The position numbers and the translations under genes were made by a program. Shown piece after piece: positions 24,801-36,735 of a stretch of DNA of 64,000 nucleotides (positions are counted from its first letter, which is position 1; the number at the start of each line of letters is the position of its first letter). The notes beneath the pieces are model-generated. The model did no database searches. It was not told the origin of the DNA and saw only the letters and a list, made by a program, of their open reading frames with translations. The stretch lies in assembly GCA_036013505.1 (NCBI GenBank), contig CP107851.1, forward strand, positions 2,976,001-3,040,000, in the 5' to 3' direction. The stretch comes from Streptomyces sp. NBC_00510 (GTDB lineage Bacteria; Actinomycetota; Actinomycetes; Streptomycetales; Streptomycetaceae).

Positions 24801-25661
24801 ATGGCGTTCACCGAAGAGCTCGCCCGGGCCGTGCTCGCGGCGGACGGGCAGCACGGCGCGAAGCTGATCGCGCTCGGCGAGAACGCGGTGTTCGAACTCG
24901 CGGACGGCGTGACCGTCGCGAAGGTCGGCCGCGGTCCCGAACTGCTGGACCGGGCCGCCCGCGAGGTGCGCACGGCGTCCTGGCTGGCCGCGCACGGCGT
25001 TCCCGCGGTACGGGCGGCGGCGCCGGAGGCCCGGCTGGTCGAGGGGCACCCGGTCACGTACTGGGAGCGGCTGCCGGACGTTGTACGGCCCGCGGAACCC
25101 GCCGACCTCGCCGCGCTGCTGCGGCTCGTGCACGCCCTGCCCGAGCCGGACTTCGCCCTGCCGCGCCGTGACCTGCTGGACGGGGTGGAGCGGTGGCTGC
25201 GGCTGGCCGGGCCGGCGGTCGACCCCGCGGACGCGGCGTACCTGCGCGAGCGCCGGGACGGTTTCGCCGCCGCGGCGGCCGCGCTGACCCCGCACCTGCC
25301 CGCGGGGCCGATCCACGGCGACGCGCTGCCGCGCAACGTGCACGTCGGCCCGGACGGTCCGGTCCTGGTGGACCTGGAGACCTTCTCCGCCGATCTGCGC
25401 GAGCACGACCTGGTCGTCATGGCGCTCAGCCGGGACCGCTACGGCCTCGGTACGGACGCCTACGACGCCTTCACGGCCGCCTACGGCTGGGACGTGCGCG
25501 AGTGGGACGGCTGCGCGGTGCTGCGCGGGGCGCGGGAGACGGCGAGCTGTGCCTGGGTGGCGCAGCACGCGCCGGGCAACCCGGCGGCGCTCACGGAGTT
25601 CCGCCGGCGGGTGGCCTCGTTGCGGGGCGGCGATCCGGCCGTGCGCTGGTACGCCTTCTGA
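24801..25661 (+). CDS. Aminoglycoside phosphotransferase-like kinase
   Basis: This 286-residue APH/choline-kinase-fold protein has the catalytic loop HGDALPRN and the metal-binding Asp in LVDLETFS, in the usual order. The N-lobe has FELADGVTVAKVGRG with the ATP-binding Lys. Members phosphorylate hydroxyl groups of antibiotics or metabolites; the substrate is not readable. There is no ribosome-binding site; GATCAT lies six bases before ATG 24801, suggesting a leaderless mRNA. Confidence 0.88.
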   Translation: MAFTEELARAVLAADGQHGAKLIALGENAVFELADGVTVAKVGRGPELLDRAAREVRTASWLAAHGVPAVRAAAPEARLVEGHPVTYWERLPDVVRPAEPADLAALLRLVHALPEPDFALPRRDLLDGVERWLRLAGPAVDPADAAYLRERRDGFAAAAAALTPHLPAGPIHGDALPRNVHVGPDGPVLVDLETFSADLREHDLVVMALSRDRYGLGTDAYDAFTAAYGWDVREWDGCAVLRGARETASCAWVAQHAPGNPAALTEFRRRVASLRGGDPAVRWYAF

Positions 25662-25727
25662 CCCTTCCCGCCTCGCCGTCCGGCTCGGGCTGCGAGGATG
25701 GGCACCCCTCCGGCCTGGGCGGTGTCC

Positions 25728-27371
25728 ATGTCAGATTCCTCGATCGTCCGTCGTGTCCTCGCCGACCGTGCCTTCGCGGAGGTCGGTGAACCGCGCGTCG
25801 CCGTCGCGGACGAGCGGCTGGGGCGCCTGGTCGTGGGCGGCGACATGGGGTGGATCTCCTGGCCGCAGTCGGGGCGGGCGGGGATCGACCGCTGGCCCCG
25901 GTACCGCGTCGGCGTCTACGACGCGCAGGACCTGCGCTGCCGGCACGTGTACGACTGCCCGTGGCCGGTGAACTCCGTCGCCTTCCATCCGACCCTCCCG
26001 CTGGTGGCCGTGGGCGTGGGCCGCTACGACGGCAGCTGGGACTTCGAGGGCCAGTTGCTGCTGATGGACCTGGAGTCGGGCGACGTGCGGCCGGTCCTGG
26101 ACGGCGGCCGCGAGGTGACCTCCGTCCGGTGGCTGGACGGGCGGCGGCTGCGGCTGGTCGTCACCCCCGAGGACAAGGACCACGAGTACGCCTTCAGCCA
26201 CGGCTTCGAGTCCGTCCTGGAACGCGAGGACTGGCGGGCGGTGCCCGCCCGCTCCGTCGGGTACCGCGAGGTGATGGGCCCTCGGGTGCCGTACGCGTAC
26301 CCCGCGGGCGGCGACGCCCGCGACCTGCTGACGGAGCGCGGCACCGCCCTGGGGACGGCGTGGGAGCCGCGCCGTCAGGTGCGGGCCGTCGAGGTGCTCG
26401 CCGACGGCCGGGTGCTGGCGACGGCCGAGGGCGCGCTGCTGGAGTGCCGGCTGCCGTCGGGGGAGCTCCAGTGGTCGGTGCCCGACCCGGACGGCGGGCA
26501 GCAGATCCACGTGGCCGCCGACCAGCGCTCGGCCTGGGTCAACGTCCGGCACACCCTGCGCCCGTCGGGGCAGGGGTGGCAGCGGTCCGGCACGCTGGTG
26601 CAGCGGGTGTCCCTGGCGGACGGGCGGTTGCTGGAGGCCTTCGAGCCCGGTCACGCCGTGACGTTCACCGGCAGCCGTGACGGCCGGCTCGCCGTCCGGC
26701 AGGGAGGGCCGGATCAGGGGGGCGGCGAGACCCGGCTGCTGGCCCCCGACGGCACCGAGGCGGCGCGCTTCACGCTGACGGCGAGCGACTTCCGTCTGCG
26801 GCGCGGCGCCGAACTGCTCTTCGTGCGGGACCTCCACGGTGTGCCGCGGGGCCGGGCGTGGGTCGGCGCGCTCGACGGCGGCGCAGCGGACGGCGAGCCG
26901 GAGCTGCGCAGGCTCTTCCCCCTCGACTGGGAACCCGGGCGCGGCTCCCATCTCTTCCCCGGACCGGCCGTACGGCTGGACGGCGACGCGCTGGTCCAGG
27001 CCGCCGTGGTCCAGACCGCCGTGGTCCGGGACGCAGGGGCGGCGCCGGCACGGAACGCCTTCGTGGTGCGGCGTCGGCTCCCGGACGGCGCCCCGGAGTG
27101 GGTGTTCGCCGCCGACGAGCCGGTCACGGCCCTGGACGCCGACGAGGACACCGTCTACGCCGCGCACCGGTCCGGGGAGGTCGTGGCGCTCGACGCGCGC
27201 ACCGGCAGTCCGCGCCGGCGGCACCGGCTGCGCGTCGACGGTCAGGCGGTCGTGCCCCTGTCCCTCGTGGCGGCCGGTGCCGGCAGGTTCCTGGTCGGCA
27301 CCGTGGACGGGCGGATCCTCGACTGCGCCCCGGTCGCGCCGGGCCCCGAGGTCACCTCGGCCGGGGGATGA
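25728..27371 (+). CDS. Beta-propeller (WD40/PQQ-like) protein
   Basis: This protein of 547 residues consists of repeated four-strand blades with WD40/PQQ-like spacing, such as WPVNSVAFHPTLPLVAVGVG, GREVTSVRWLDGRRLRLVV and AVEVLADGRVLATAEGALL, ending DTVYAAHRSGEVVALDARTG. There is no signal peptide, so it is cytoplasmic, probably a scaffold or sensor. ATG 25728 is favoured; GTG 25722 and ATG 25698 are in frame. Its 3' end overlaps the convergent exonuclease gene by 20 bases. No specific family recognised. Confidence 0.8.
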   Translation: MSDSSIVRRVLADRAFAEVGEPRVAVADERLGRLVVGGDMGWISWPQSGRAGIDRWPRYRVGVYDAQDLRCRHVYDCPWPVNSVAFHPTLPLVAVGVGRYDGSWDFEGQLLLMDLESGDVRPVLDGGREVTSVRWLDGRRLRLVVTPEDKDHEYAFSHGFESVLEREDWRAVPARSVGYREVMGPRVPYAYPAGGDARDLLTERGTALGTAWEPRRQVRAVEVLADGRVLATAEGALLECRLPSGELQWSVPDPDGGQQIHVAADQRSAWVNVRHTLRPSGQGWQRSGTLVQRVSLADGRLLEAFEPGHAVTFTGSRDGRLAVRQGGPDQGGGETRLLAPDGTEAARFTLTASDFRLRRGAELLFVRDLHGVPRGRAWVGALDGGAADGEPELRRLFPLDWEPGRGSHLFPGPAVRLDGDALVQAAVVQTAVVRDAGAAPARNAFVVRRRLPDGAPEWVFAADEPVTALDADEDTVYAAHRSGEVVALDARTGSPRRRHRLRVDGQAVVPLSLVAAGAGRFLVGTVDGRILDCAPVAPGPEVTSAGG

Positions 27372-28065
27372 CCGGCCAGGCCTGCTCGACGACGGCCGCC
27401 GGGTCGGCGGTGCGCCGCAGGTACGCCTGGAGGGAGGCCGACTGCTCGGCCGCCGCCCGGACCTGAAGGGCGTGCAGGTCCGCCAGCGGCATCAGGCCGA
27501 CGGGCTCGTGCCGCTCCCCCATGCGGCGCACCACGCGGGCCGCGGCCACCGCGTCGGCCCGCGCGTCGTGGGCGCCCTCCAGTTGCACGCCGTAGTGGGC
27601 GCACAGCGCCTGCAGCGCCCGTCTGCCCTTGCGGTACTTGTCGACGTGCTTGTCGATGACCAGCGGGTCGATGACCGGCGAGGGCACGCTGCCCAGCCGT
27701 TCGCTCACCGACGCGACGCCGTGCCGCCGGCACTCGCGGTCCAGCAAGGACAGGTCGTAGCGCGCGTTCATCACCACCAGAGGTGTGCCCGAGCGCAGCA
27801 CCTCGGCCACGGTGCGGGCGATCTCCTCCACCGCCGCACCGGCCGGGGCGCCGTGCGCGCGGGCGTGGGCGGTCGAGATGCCGTGGATCGCGGAGGCCTG
27901 CTCGGGTATGGCCACGCCCGGGTCGAGCAGCCAGCTCCACTCCCGCGAGACGGCCCCGTCGGCCTCCAGCCGTACGACGGCGGCGGTGACGATGTGGTCG
28001 GTCTCGACGTCGGTGCCGGTGGTCTCCAGGTCGAACGCGACCAGCGCGTCGCTGATCCAGCTCAT
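27352..28065 (-). CDS. DEDDh 3'-5' exonuclease (DNA polymerase III epsilon-like)
   Basis: This 237-residue exonuclease has all DEDDh motifs: FDLETTG near the start, NARYDLSLL in the middle and HDARADAVAA near the end, the last with the catalytic His. Such proteins proofread or trim DNA or RNA. A LEGAHDARADAVAAARV ending is common to actinobacterial stand-alone copies. GGGGGG six bases before ATG 28065 supports the start. A C-terminal extension of about 50 residues follows the catalytic fold. Confidence 0.92.
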   Translation of the reverse strand: MSWISDALVAFDLETTGTDVETDHIVTAAVVRLEADGAVSREWSWLLDPGVAIPEQASAIHGISTAHARAHGAPAGAAVEEIARTVAEVLRSGTPLVVMNARYDLSLLDRECRRHGVASVSERLGSVPSPVIDPLVIDKHVDKYRKGRRALQALCAHYGVQLEGAHDARADAVAAARVVRRMGERHEPVGLMPLADLHALQVRAAAEQSASLQAYLRRTADPAAVVEQAWPVIPRPR

Positions 28066-28287
28066 CGCGCGCCCCCCGTGACCACGGCGCTCACCGCGCC
28101 GCGCGGGCGGTCGCCCGCGGTCCTCCCCCGTCCGGAGCCGGCCCGCCATGCCCGGCGTCGTCCCATGCCCATGTGGCGTACGTCCTTCCCGCAGTTCCCC
28201 CGTGTGCCGCTCCATCATCCCGCGCGCCACTGACACTCCTGCGGCCGGGCTGCGGGGGAGGTCCGGCCGCAGCGGTCCGCCGGGCCC

Positions 28288-29535
28288 TCAGGAGACCGGA
28301 CGGGAGTCGGCCCAGACGCCCTCGAACTCCTCGCGGTAGATCTCGAACAGCCCGTGCTCGGCCTCGGGGGCCTCGCCGGCCCTGATCTGCACGAGTTCCC
28401 GCGGCCCGCCGCGCAGGATGAGGACCGGCGCCTCCATGCCGCGGGCCTTGCGCAGGTAGGGCTGGACGACCGCGATGCCGTCCGAGGTGTCGCCGTCCAC
28501 GAGGTAGGCGGTGAAGCGCGGGGTCTCGTCGAAGACCCGGATCTCGAACGCGGCGGTGTCCCGCAGCCGGGCCCGCACCCGCCGCATGTGCATGATGTTC
28601 ATCTCCACGGAGCGGCTGAGCTCGCCGCGGCCGAGGCCGAGTTCACGCTCACGGCGGCGGACGGCGCTGCTCGCCGGGTTGAGGAACAGCAGCCGCACCC
28701 GGCAGCCGGACTCCGCCAGCCGCACCAGCCGCTTGCCCGAGTAGTTCTGCACGAGCAGGTTGAGGCCGATGCCCACGGCGTCGAGGCGTCGCGCGCCCCC
28801 GAACAGGTCCTCGGCGGGCAGCTGCCGCTGCAGCCGCACCCGGTCGGGGTAGACGCCGACGACGTCGGCGTAGCGGTCGGCGACGAGCTCTTCGACGGCG
28901 TCCACGGGCAGCCGCTCGGCGGAGGGGTAGCCGGGTCCGGAGCCGAGCATGTCCAGCAGCCGGGCGGCGGCCCGCTCGGCCTGGTCCAGCACGGTGCGGG
29001 ACAGGGCACGGTTGCGGGAGACGACGTGCCGGGCCACCTCCAGTTCGTCCAGGGCGAGTTCGAGCTCCCGGCGGTCGTCCAGGTACGGCTCGAAGCACGG
29101 CCAGTGCTGGACGACGAGTTCGCGCAGCTGCGGCAGCGTCAGGAAGCTGAGGATGTTGTCGTCGGCCGGGTCGAGCAGGAACCCCTTGCGGCGGCTGACC
29201 TCGCGTACCGCGGCGGCCCGCTGCACCCACTCGTGGCCGGCCGGGCCGGCGGCCGCGACCACCCACTCGTCGCCGTGCACGGGTTCGTAGATCGGGCGCA
29301 GCACGGCGTTGACGACGGCGCGCAGGCGCTGTTCGACGAGGTTGAGCCACACGTACGCCCGTCCGGCGCGCCGGGCGCGGGTACGCACCTCGGACCACTC
29401 GTCGGCGCCCCAGTCCAGTTCCGCTCCGATCTCCAACGGCAGTGCGAGGGAGGCGGTGCCGGTGGTTCCCTCGCCGATGCCGCCGCCCGGGTCCCCCTGA
29501 TCACCACCACCGGGGAGCACCAGACCTCCCGACAT
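28288..29535 (-). CDS. SAV2148-family HEPN-domain protein
   Basis: This 415-residue protein matches the actinobacterial SAV2148 family: a HEPN-like helical N-terminus (IGAELDWGADEWSEVRTRA, AYVWLNLVEQRLRAV, IYEPVHGDEWVVAAAG) and a C-terminal domain (NLLVQNYSGKRLVRLAESG, RVFDETPRFTAYLVDGD, YREEFEGVWADSRPVS). HEPN domains are often RNases, but I do not see a clear Rx4-6H motif here, so activity is uncertain. The family begins near SGGL, so ATG 29535 is chosen over a TTG 39 bases upstream. The exonuclease gene follows on the same strand after 222 bases. Confidence 0.85.
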   Translation of the reverse strand: MSGGLVLPGGGDQGDPGGGIGEGTTGTASLALPLEIGAELDWGADEWSEVRTRARRAGRAYVWLNLVEQRLRAVVNAVLRPIYEPVHGDEWVVAAAGPAGHEWVQRAAAVREVSRRKGFLLDPADDNILSFLTLPQLRELVVQHWPCFEPYLDDRRELELALDELEVARHVVSRNRALSRTVLDQAERAAARLLDMLGSGPGYPSAERLPVDAVEELVADRYADVVGVYPDRVRLQRQLPAEDLFGGARRLDAVGIGLNLLVQNYSGKRLVRLAESGCRVRLLFLNPASSAVRRRERELGLGRGELSRSVEMNIMHMRRVRARLRDTAAFEIRVFDETPRFTAYLVDGDTSDGIAVVQPYLRKARGMEAPVLILRGGPRELVQIRAGEAPEAEHGLFEIYREEFEGVWADSRPVS

Positions 29536-29661
29536 CACGACTGCACCCGCCTTCCCGCCCCCGTCCACGATCAAGGAAGGGTACTGCGGGGCGGGAGGCG
29601 GTGCAGCCGTAACGACGCTACTTCACCACATGCTTACCGGGTCCGGCGCGCGGCGGGACGC

Positions 29662-30954
29662 TCAGTGTCCCTGCCCGTTGTTGCCCGAGAGCTCGTCCGG
29701 TGTGAGCGGGCTCATGGCCGTCACGTCGCGCGGCGCGAGCTGGAACCCCTGCCAGTGGATCGGCATGGGGCTCTGGTCCTCGTCGCGCGGGATGTGGTGG
29801 AACCCGACGTTGACCCACACGACCGGGTGCTTGAGTGCCTCCCCGTCCGCCCACTTGTCCACCGAGGTCCCCCGCCCGTTGCAGGCCGGGTCGCTGTTCC
29901 CGCTGGCCAGCTGCTCGCAGGCGCGGTACTGGGTGAAGTACACGTCCTTCGAGGTGTAGGCGTGGGCGTCGTAGTGGTCGGAGTGCTGCTGGACCAGCTC
30001 CCAGGAACGCGGGTGCTGGTCGGCGTTCTTGCCGGCCGTGGAGACCACCCGCCACCAGCGGCGCAGCGCGGAGGAGGCGGCCAGCTCCTTGGTGACCGGG
30101 GTCCTGGTGGTCTTCAGGACGGCGGAGCCGGAGCCCTGGCCGGCCTTCTTGGTGTCGAACTGCTCGACCTTGGCCTGCGTGGAGCCGTCCAGGCCGAAGT
30201 TCAGCCGCCAGAAGACCGAGTGGTAGTGGCTGGTGGAGTGGTCGTGGTCGCCCCGGCCGATGGGCCAGCCGGTGCCCTCTCCGCTGTAGTCGCCGGGCGA
30301 CAGGTCGCCGGTGGCGCCCATCTTGGCGGTGATGGTGCCGTCGTCGGAGAAGTTCCACTGGGTGACGTACTCGTACCAGCCGAGCTGGGAGACGGAGAAG
30401 ACCACCAGGTCGCTGCCCTGCTTGGTGTACTTCTTGGAGTCGCCCTGGTCGTCGAGGACGTCGCTGCGGTAGGCGTAGCCGTGCGGGGCGGTGGTGGTGC
30501 ACAGCGCCTTGACGTTCCGCTGCTGCTGCGGGACGTAGGCGGAGCTGATCGTCCCGCCGGGGCACTCCTCGGGGCCGATGTCGACCGCGGTGTTGCCGAA
30601 GCCGATGTCGGACAGGTCGTTGTACTCGGTCAGCCCCGAGTCGTACGGGACGTTGACCTGTGCGAGCGTGGCCGAGGTCAGCACCTTGAGCGGTTGCGGT
30701 TCCTTCTTCGGCTTGTACGCGATCTTCTCCAGGACCAGGCCCTTGGTTCCGCTGATGCGCCAGCACATGCTCCAGCCGGTGCCGTTCGGCAGGGTCTTGG
30801 TGATGGCGGTGGCGGTGCCGCAGTCCACCGCGGCCGCGGTGCCGGCCCGGGGGGCCGCGCCGGCCTCGCCGGCCGTGGAGCCCGCGAAGAGCGCGGGCAG
30901 GAGCAGGAGCGCCGAGGCCGTACCGATGGCCCGGCGCACGTTGGTGGTGCGCAT
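29662..30954 (-). CDS. Secreted copper amine oxidase, catalytic part
   Basis: This 430-residue exported protein (signal peptide about 1-35) matches the catalytic domain of copper/topaquinone amine oxidases: catalytic-base region NDLSDIGFG (Asp116), cofactor region LGWYEYVTQWNFSDDGTI with Tyr194, an ATG turn, copper ligands His243 and His245 in SHYHSVFWRLN, and HHIPRDED with the third His near 386-387. The usual Asn before the topaquinone Tyr is Trp here. These enzymes oxidise primary amines to aldehydes, ammonia and peroxide. The N-terminal domains are missing but appear to be encoded by the gene upstream, 19 bases away. Activity is unproven. Confidence 0.8.
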   Translation of the reverse strand: MRTTNVRRAIGTASALLLLPALFAGSTAGEAGAAPRAGTAAAVDCGTATAITKTLPNGTGWSMCWRISGTKGLVLEKIAYKPKKEPQPLKVLTSATLAQVNVPYDSGLTEYNDLSDIGFGNTAVDIGPEECPGGTISSAYVPQQQRNVKALCTTTAPHGYAYRSDVLDDQGDSKKYTKQGSDLVVFSVSQLGWYEYVTQWNFSDDGTITAKMGATGDLSPGDYSGEGTGWPIGRGDHDHSTSHYHSVFWRLNFGLDGSTQAKVEQFDTKKAGQGSGSAVLKTTRTPVTKELAASSALRRWWRVVSTAGKNADQHPRSWELVQQHSDHYDAHAYTSKDVYFTQYRACEQLASGNSDPACNGRGTSVDKWADGEALKHPVVWVNVGFHHIPRDEDQSPMPIHWQGFQLAPRDVTAMSPLTPDELSGNNGQGH

Positions 30955-30973
30955 GGTTGCTGGGTCTCCGCTC

Positions 30974-31813
30974 TTAGTGGATTCGGCCGACGGTGCGATC
31001 GCTGAGGTCGACGACCAGATGGGTCGTATCGATCCACGGCCCGTCCTTCACCTGCGTGAACAGCCGTACGCACCGGTGTTGACCACACTTGGCCAAACCG
31101 GCCGGGGCGGACTGCTCGGCGGTGTTGAACGAGATGCCGCGCAGCCGCAGCTGGTCGGGCGAGGTGAGCTCCCGGCCCTTGGTGGCGGCCGTGAAGTCGG
31201 CGCGGAGGCCGTTGCCGAGGGCGTCCCGGATGAGCAGTTCCGCGGCCTCCCGGGTCTCGTCGTTCGAGGGCGGCGGCTGCATGCCGGTGGCGGTGTCGGT
31301 GTGCTCGACGGTGCCGGCGGTGAGGTTGACGGTCTTCTTCACGAGCCGGTCGTGCCCGTAGTCGTAGAAGAGCACCTCGACCCGGCGGGCCCCGTCCGCG
31401 GACGCCTCCGTGGCGTCGGCCGGTTCGGCGAGGTCGGTGTCGAGGTACTCCGGTCCGCGCTCCCCGTCCACGTCCTCCGCGCTGCGCAGCGCGTCGCGCT
31501 GCAGGGCTATGGACTTCGCCCGGTCGACCTCGGCCTTGGTCAGAGGCCCGCGACCGGTCTGCTGTCCGCCCTGGGGCGCGTCGTCCTCGATCACGCCACC
31601 GCTGCCCGCGTCCTGCTGCCCCGGCGCTCCCGACGCGGCGGCGGGGCCGCCCGTCGTGGAGTGGTCGTCGCCGGCGGCGTCACGCGGCAGGGTGACGGCG
31701 ATCATCACCGTGGTGGCGGCGACGGCGACGCCGCCACCCCACAGGGCGCGCCTGAGACCGCGCCCGACCCCTCCCTTTCGCGGTAAGGAGCGGCTTTCCC
31801 CCTGATCTGTCAC
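30974..31813 (-). CDS. Exported amine-oxidase N-domain-like protein
   Basis: This 279-residue protein has an N-terminal cytoplasmic stretch with an Arg pair and a single hydrophobic segment (ALWGGGVAVAATTVMIAV), so it is anchored or exported. After a Gly/Ser/Gln-rich linker, LTKAEVDRAKSIAL, RRVEVLFYDYGHDRLVKKTVN and SNDETREAAELLIRD resemble the N2/N3 domains of copper amine oxidases. It immediately precedes the catalytic part, so the two probably assemble. GGGGAG lies six bases before GTG 31813. The assignment to amine-oxidase domains is by pattern, not by search. Confidence 0.65.
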   Translation of the reverse strand: MTDQGESRSLPRKGGVGRGLRRALWGGGVAVAATTVMIAVTLPRDAAGDDHSTTGGPAAASGAPGQQDAGSGGVIEDDAPQGGQQTGRGPLTKAEVDRAKSIALQRDALRSAEDVDGERGPEYLDTDLAEPADATEASADGARRVEVLFYDYGHDRLVKKTVNLTAGTVEHTDTATGMQPPPSNDETREAAELLIRDALGNGLRADFTAATKGRELTSPDQLRLRGISFNTAEQSAPAGLAKCGQHRCVRLFTQVKDGPWIDTTHLVVDLSDRTVGRIH

Positions 31814-32048
31814 TTAAATCTCCCCTGTGTCGTACTGTCACTCTTATCGACGGGACCTCGACGGCACAGGTTGCCCCGGGACGGTGGATTCTTGCGGCAG
31901 GCAGGGGAATTGGGACACCCGTAACGGGGAAGATCTTGGCGATTCCATGCCCGGAGGGGCCCAATTGCGTGACGATGCCCTTTTCGGCACCGAAGTGGCC
32001 GGGGTGCGGCCTACCGGCGCCCGGCGGACAAGTGGAAGAGTCGACGAC

Positions 32049-34169
<2,121 letters not shown>

Positions 34170-34221
34170 CCGTGCCGCCCGATGTGATGGGCGTACCGGT
34201 CGGCGGGGTAGTCAGTCCTCC

Positions 34222-36618
34222 ATGACAGAAAGCGCCGCGATCCCGCCGACCGCTGTCGTCCCCTCCGTGCCGAGCGCCACCTACCGGCTCCAGCTCCAGC
34301 CCGACTTCCCGTTCGCCGCGGCCGAGGCCGTCGTCCCCCATCTGGCGGCGCTCGGCGTCTCCCACCTGCACCTCTCCCCCGTGCTGCAGGCCGTGCCCGG
34401 CTCCACGCACGGCTACGACGTCGTCGACCACACCCGGGTGCGCGAGGAGCTCGGCGGCGAGAAGGGGCTGCGCGCGCTGGCGCGCACCGCCCGGGCGCAC
34501 GGTCTCGGGCTCGTCCTGGACGTGGTGCCCAACCACATGGCCGTGCCGGCGCCCGAGCATCTGGCACGGCCGCTGTGGGAGGTGCTGCGGGACGGGCCGC
34601 GGTCCCCGTACGCGCGCTGGTTCGACGTCGACTGGGCGGCGCAGGGCGACCGGCTGCTGCTGCCGGTGCTGGGCGGCCCGCTGGAGGAGGTGCTGCCCGA
34701 CCTGCGCGTCGAGCGCGACCGCGCCGCCGGGGAGCGGGTGCTGCGCTACCACGACCACGCCTTCCCGCTGCGCCCCGGCACCGAGGGGCTGCCGCTGCGC
34801 GCGCTGGTCGACGCCCAGTGGTACCGGCTCGCCTGGTGGCGACAGGCCCGCACCGAGCTGAACTACCGGCGTTTCTTCACCATCTCCGAGCTCATCGCGG
34901 TCCGCGTCGAGGACGACGAGGTCTTCGCCGCCACCCACGCCACCTTGCTGCGCCTGCTGGACGAGGGTGTCGCCGACGGCCTGCGCATCGACCACCCGGA
35001 CGGCCTCGCCGACCCCGCCGGCTACCTGCGGCGGCTGGCGGACGCCTCCGGCGGCCGCTGGACGGTCGTGGAGAAGATCCTCACCGGCGACGAACGGCTG
35101 CCGGCCGGCTGGGCCTGCTCCGGCACGACCGGCTACGACGCCCTGGACCGCCTCGACGGGCTGTTCACCGACCCGGCGGGCGTCGAGGAGATCACCGCCT
35201 TCTACCGCGGGTTCACCGCCGCCCCCGCCGACGCGGGCGGCGAGTGGCAACCCACCGTACGGGCCGCCGCCGAACGCATCGTCACGCACGACCTGGCCGC
35301 GGAGGTGGATCGGCTGACCCGCTCCGCGGTCCGCGCCACCGGGCTGGAGCCCGCCGCACTGCGCGAGGCGATCGAGGCGACGCTCGTCCGGCTGCCGCGC
35401 TACCGCCCGTACGTCGTCCCCGGCGAGCCGGCGGACGCGGAGGACACCGCCCTGCTGGAGGCCGCGGCCGGTGCCGCCGGGCACCCGGCGGCCGGGACGG
35501 TGTGCGACCTGGCCCTGGGCCGGCACCCGGGCGGCGGCGAGGCCGCCGCGGACTTCGTGGTGCGCTTCGCCCAGGTCTCCTCGGCGCTGCGCGCCAAGTC
35601 CGCCGAGGACACCGCCTTCTACCGCTACCACCCCCTGCTCAGCCTCAACGAGGTCGGCCGCGAGCCGGACCGTCCCGCCACCTCGCCCGAGGACTTCCAC
35701 GCCTTCTGCGAGCGGCTGCGGCGCGAATGGCCGCTCACCGGGACGGTGCGCTCCACCCACGACACCAAGCGCAGCGCCGACGTCCGCGCCCGGCTCGCCG
35801 CGCTGAGCGAGCTGCCCGGCGAGTGGGCCGGCTGGCTGGGCGAGGTCTCGGCGGACCTGCGGGAGTACCTGGAGCACCGCGGGGTCCCGCTCCCGGCGCG
35901 TCATGCGGAGTACCAGGCCTGGCAGTACGCGGCGGTCTTCTGCGACCCCGGTGCCGCCGAGCCGGTGGCCGCCACCATGCTCAAGTCGGAGCGCGAGGCG
36001 GGCCTGCGCACCTCGTGGACCGACCAGCGTCCGGAGTACGAGCAGGAGCTGACCGGCTTCGTCCGCGAACTGGTCGGCGGACCGGCCGCCTTCGCCACCG
36101 GGCGCATCGACCGCGCCCTGCGCGGGCCCGAACGCGTCAACGTCCTCGGCGCGCACCTGGCGCACCTGACGATGCCGGGCGTGCCCGACGTCTACCAGGG
36201 CGACGAGGAACGGCAGTTGCTGCTCGTCGACCCCGCCAACCGCCGCCCGTACGACCCGGGCACCGCGGAGGGCGACCCGAGCGAGAAGCGGCGGGTGACC
36301 GAGTTCGCGCTGCGCCTGCGCCGGGCTCGCCCGCAGTGGTTCACCGGCCCGGAGGCCTCGTACGAGCCGCTGTACGCGCGCGGCCCGGCCGGGGAGCACT
36401 GCGTGGCCTTCGTCCGCGGCGGGCGGGCGCTCACGGTCGTCACCCGGCTGTCCCGGCGCCTCGTGGACGCCGGGGGCTGGCGCGGCACGGAGCTGGTGCT
36501 GCCGGAGGGGGTCTGGACGGAGGTGCTGACGGGCCGTCCGTTCCAGGCCGTGGTGCCGCTGGCGGAGCTGCTGGACCGGCTGCCCGTGGGCCTGCTGGTG
36601 CGCGACGTGGACGAGTGA
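34222..36618 (+). CDS. treY: Malto-oligosyltrehalose synthase TreY
   Basis: This 798-residue GH13 enzyme converts the reducing end of a malto-oligosaccharide to an alpha,alpha-1,1 linkage. It shows TYRLQLQPDFPF at the start, VLDVVPNHMAV, DGLRIDHPDGL with the nucleophile Asp and VVEKIL with the acid Glu, plus HDTKRSADVRARL, all typical of TreY. It follows glgX after 52 bases on the same strand. The start is ATG 34222; no strong ribosome-binding site is visible. Confidence 0.96.
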   Translation: MTESAAIPPTAVVPSVPSATYRLQLQPDFPFAAAEAVVPHLAALGVSHLHLSPVLQAVPGSTHGYDVVDHTRVREELGGEKGLRALARTARAHGLGLVLDVVPNHMAVPAPEHLARPLWEVLRDGPRSPYARWFDVDWAAQGDRLLLPVLGGPLEEVLPDLRVERDRAAGERVLRYHDHAFPLRPGTEGLPLRALVDAQWYRLAWWRQARTELNYRRFFTISELIAVRVEDDEVFAATHATLLRLLDEGVADGLRIDHPDGLADPAGYLRRLADASGGRWTVVEKILTGDERLPAGWACSGTTGYDALDRLDGLFTDPAGVEEITAFYRGFTAAPADAGGEWQPTVRAAAERIVTHDLAAEVDRLTRSAVRATGLEPAALREAIEATLVRLPRYRPYVVPGEPADAEDTALLEAAAGAAGHPAAGTVCDLALGRHPGGGEAAADFVVRFAQVSSALRAKSAEDTAFYRYHPLLSLNEVGREPDRPATSPEDFHAFCERLRREWPLTGTVRSTHDTKRSADVRARLAALSELPGEWAGWLGEVSADLREYLEHRGVPLPARHAEYQAWQYAAVFCDPGAAEPVAATMLKSEREAGLRTSWTDQRPEYEQELTGFVRELVGGPAAFATGRIDRALRGPERVNVLGAHLAHLTMPGVPDVYQGDEERQLLLVDPANRRPYDPGTAEGDPSEKRRVTEFALRLRRARPQWFTGPEASYEPLYARGPAGEHCVAFVRGGRALTVVTRLSRRLVDAGGWRGTELVLPEGVWTEVLTGRPFQAVVPLAELLDRLPVGLLVRDVDE

Positions 36619-36735
36619 GGTCCCGGTGGGCGGGAGAGATCCGGTACGGACGGATACGGAGCACGAAAGCCGGTAATGTCCCGCCCATTGAGCGCCGTCG
36701 GGGCACCACCCGGCGGCGCGGGGGGAGGGACGTCC

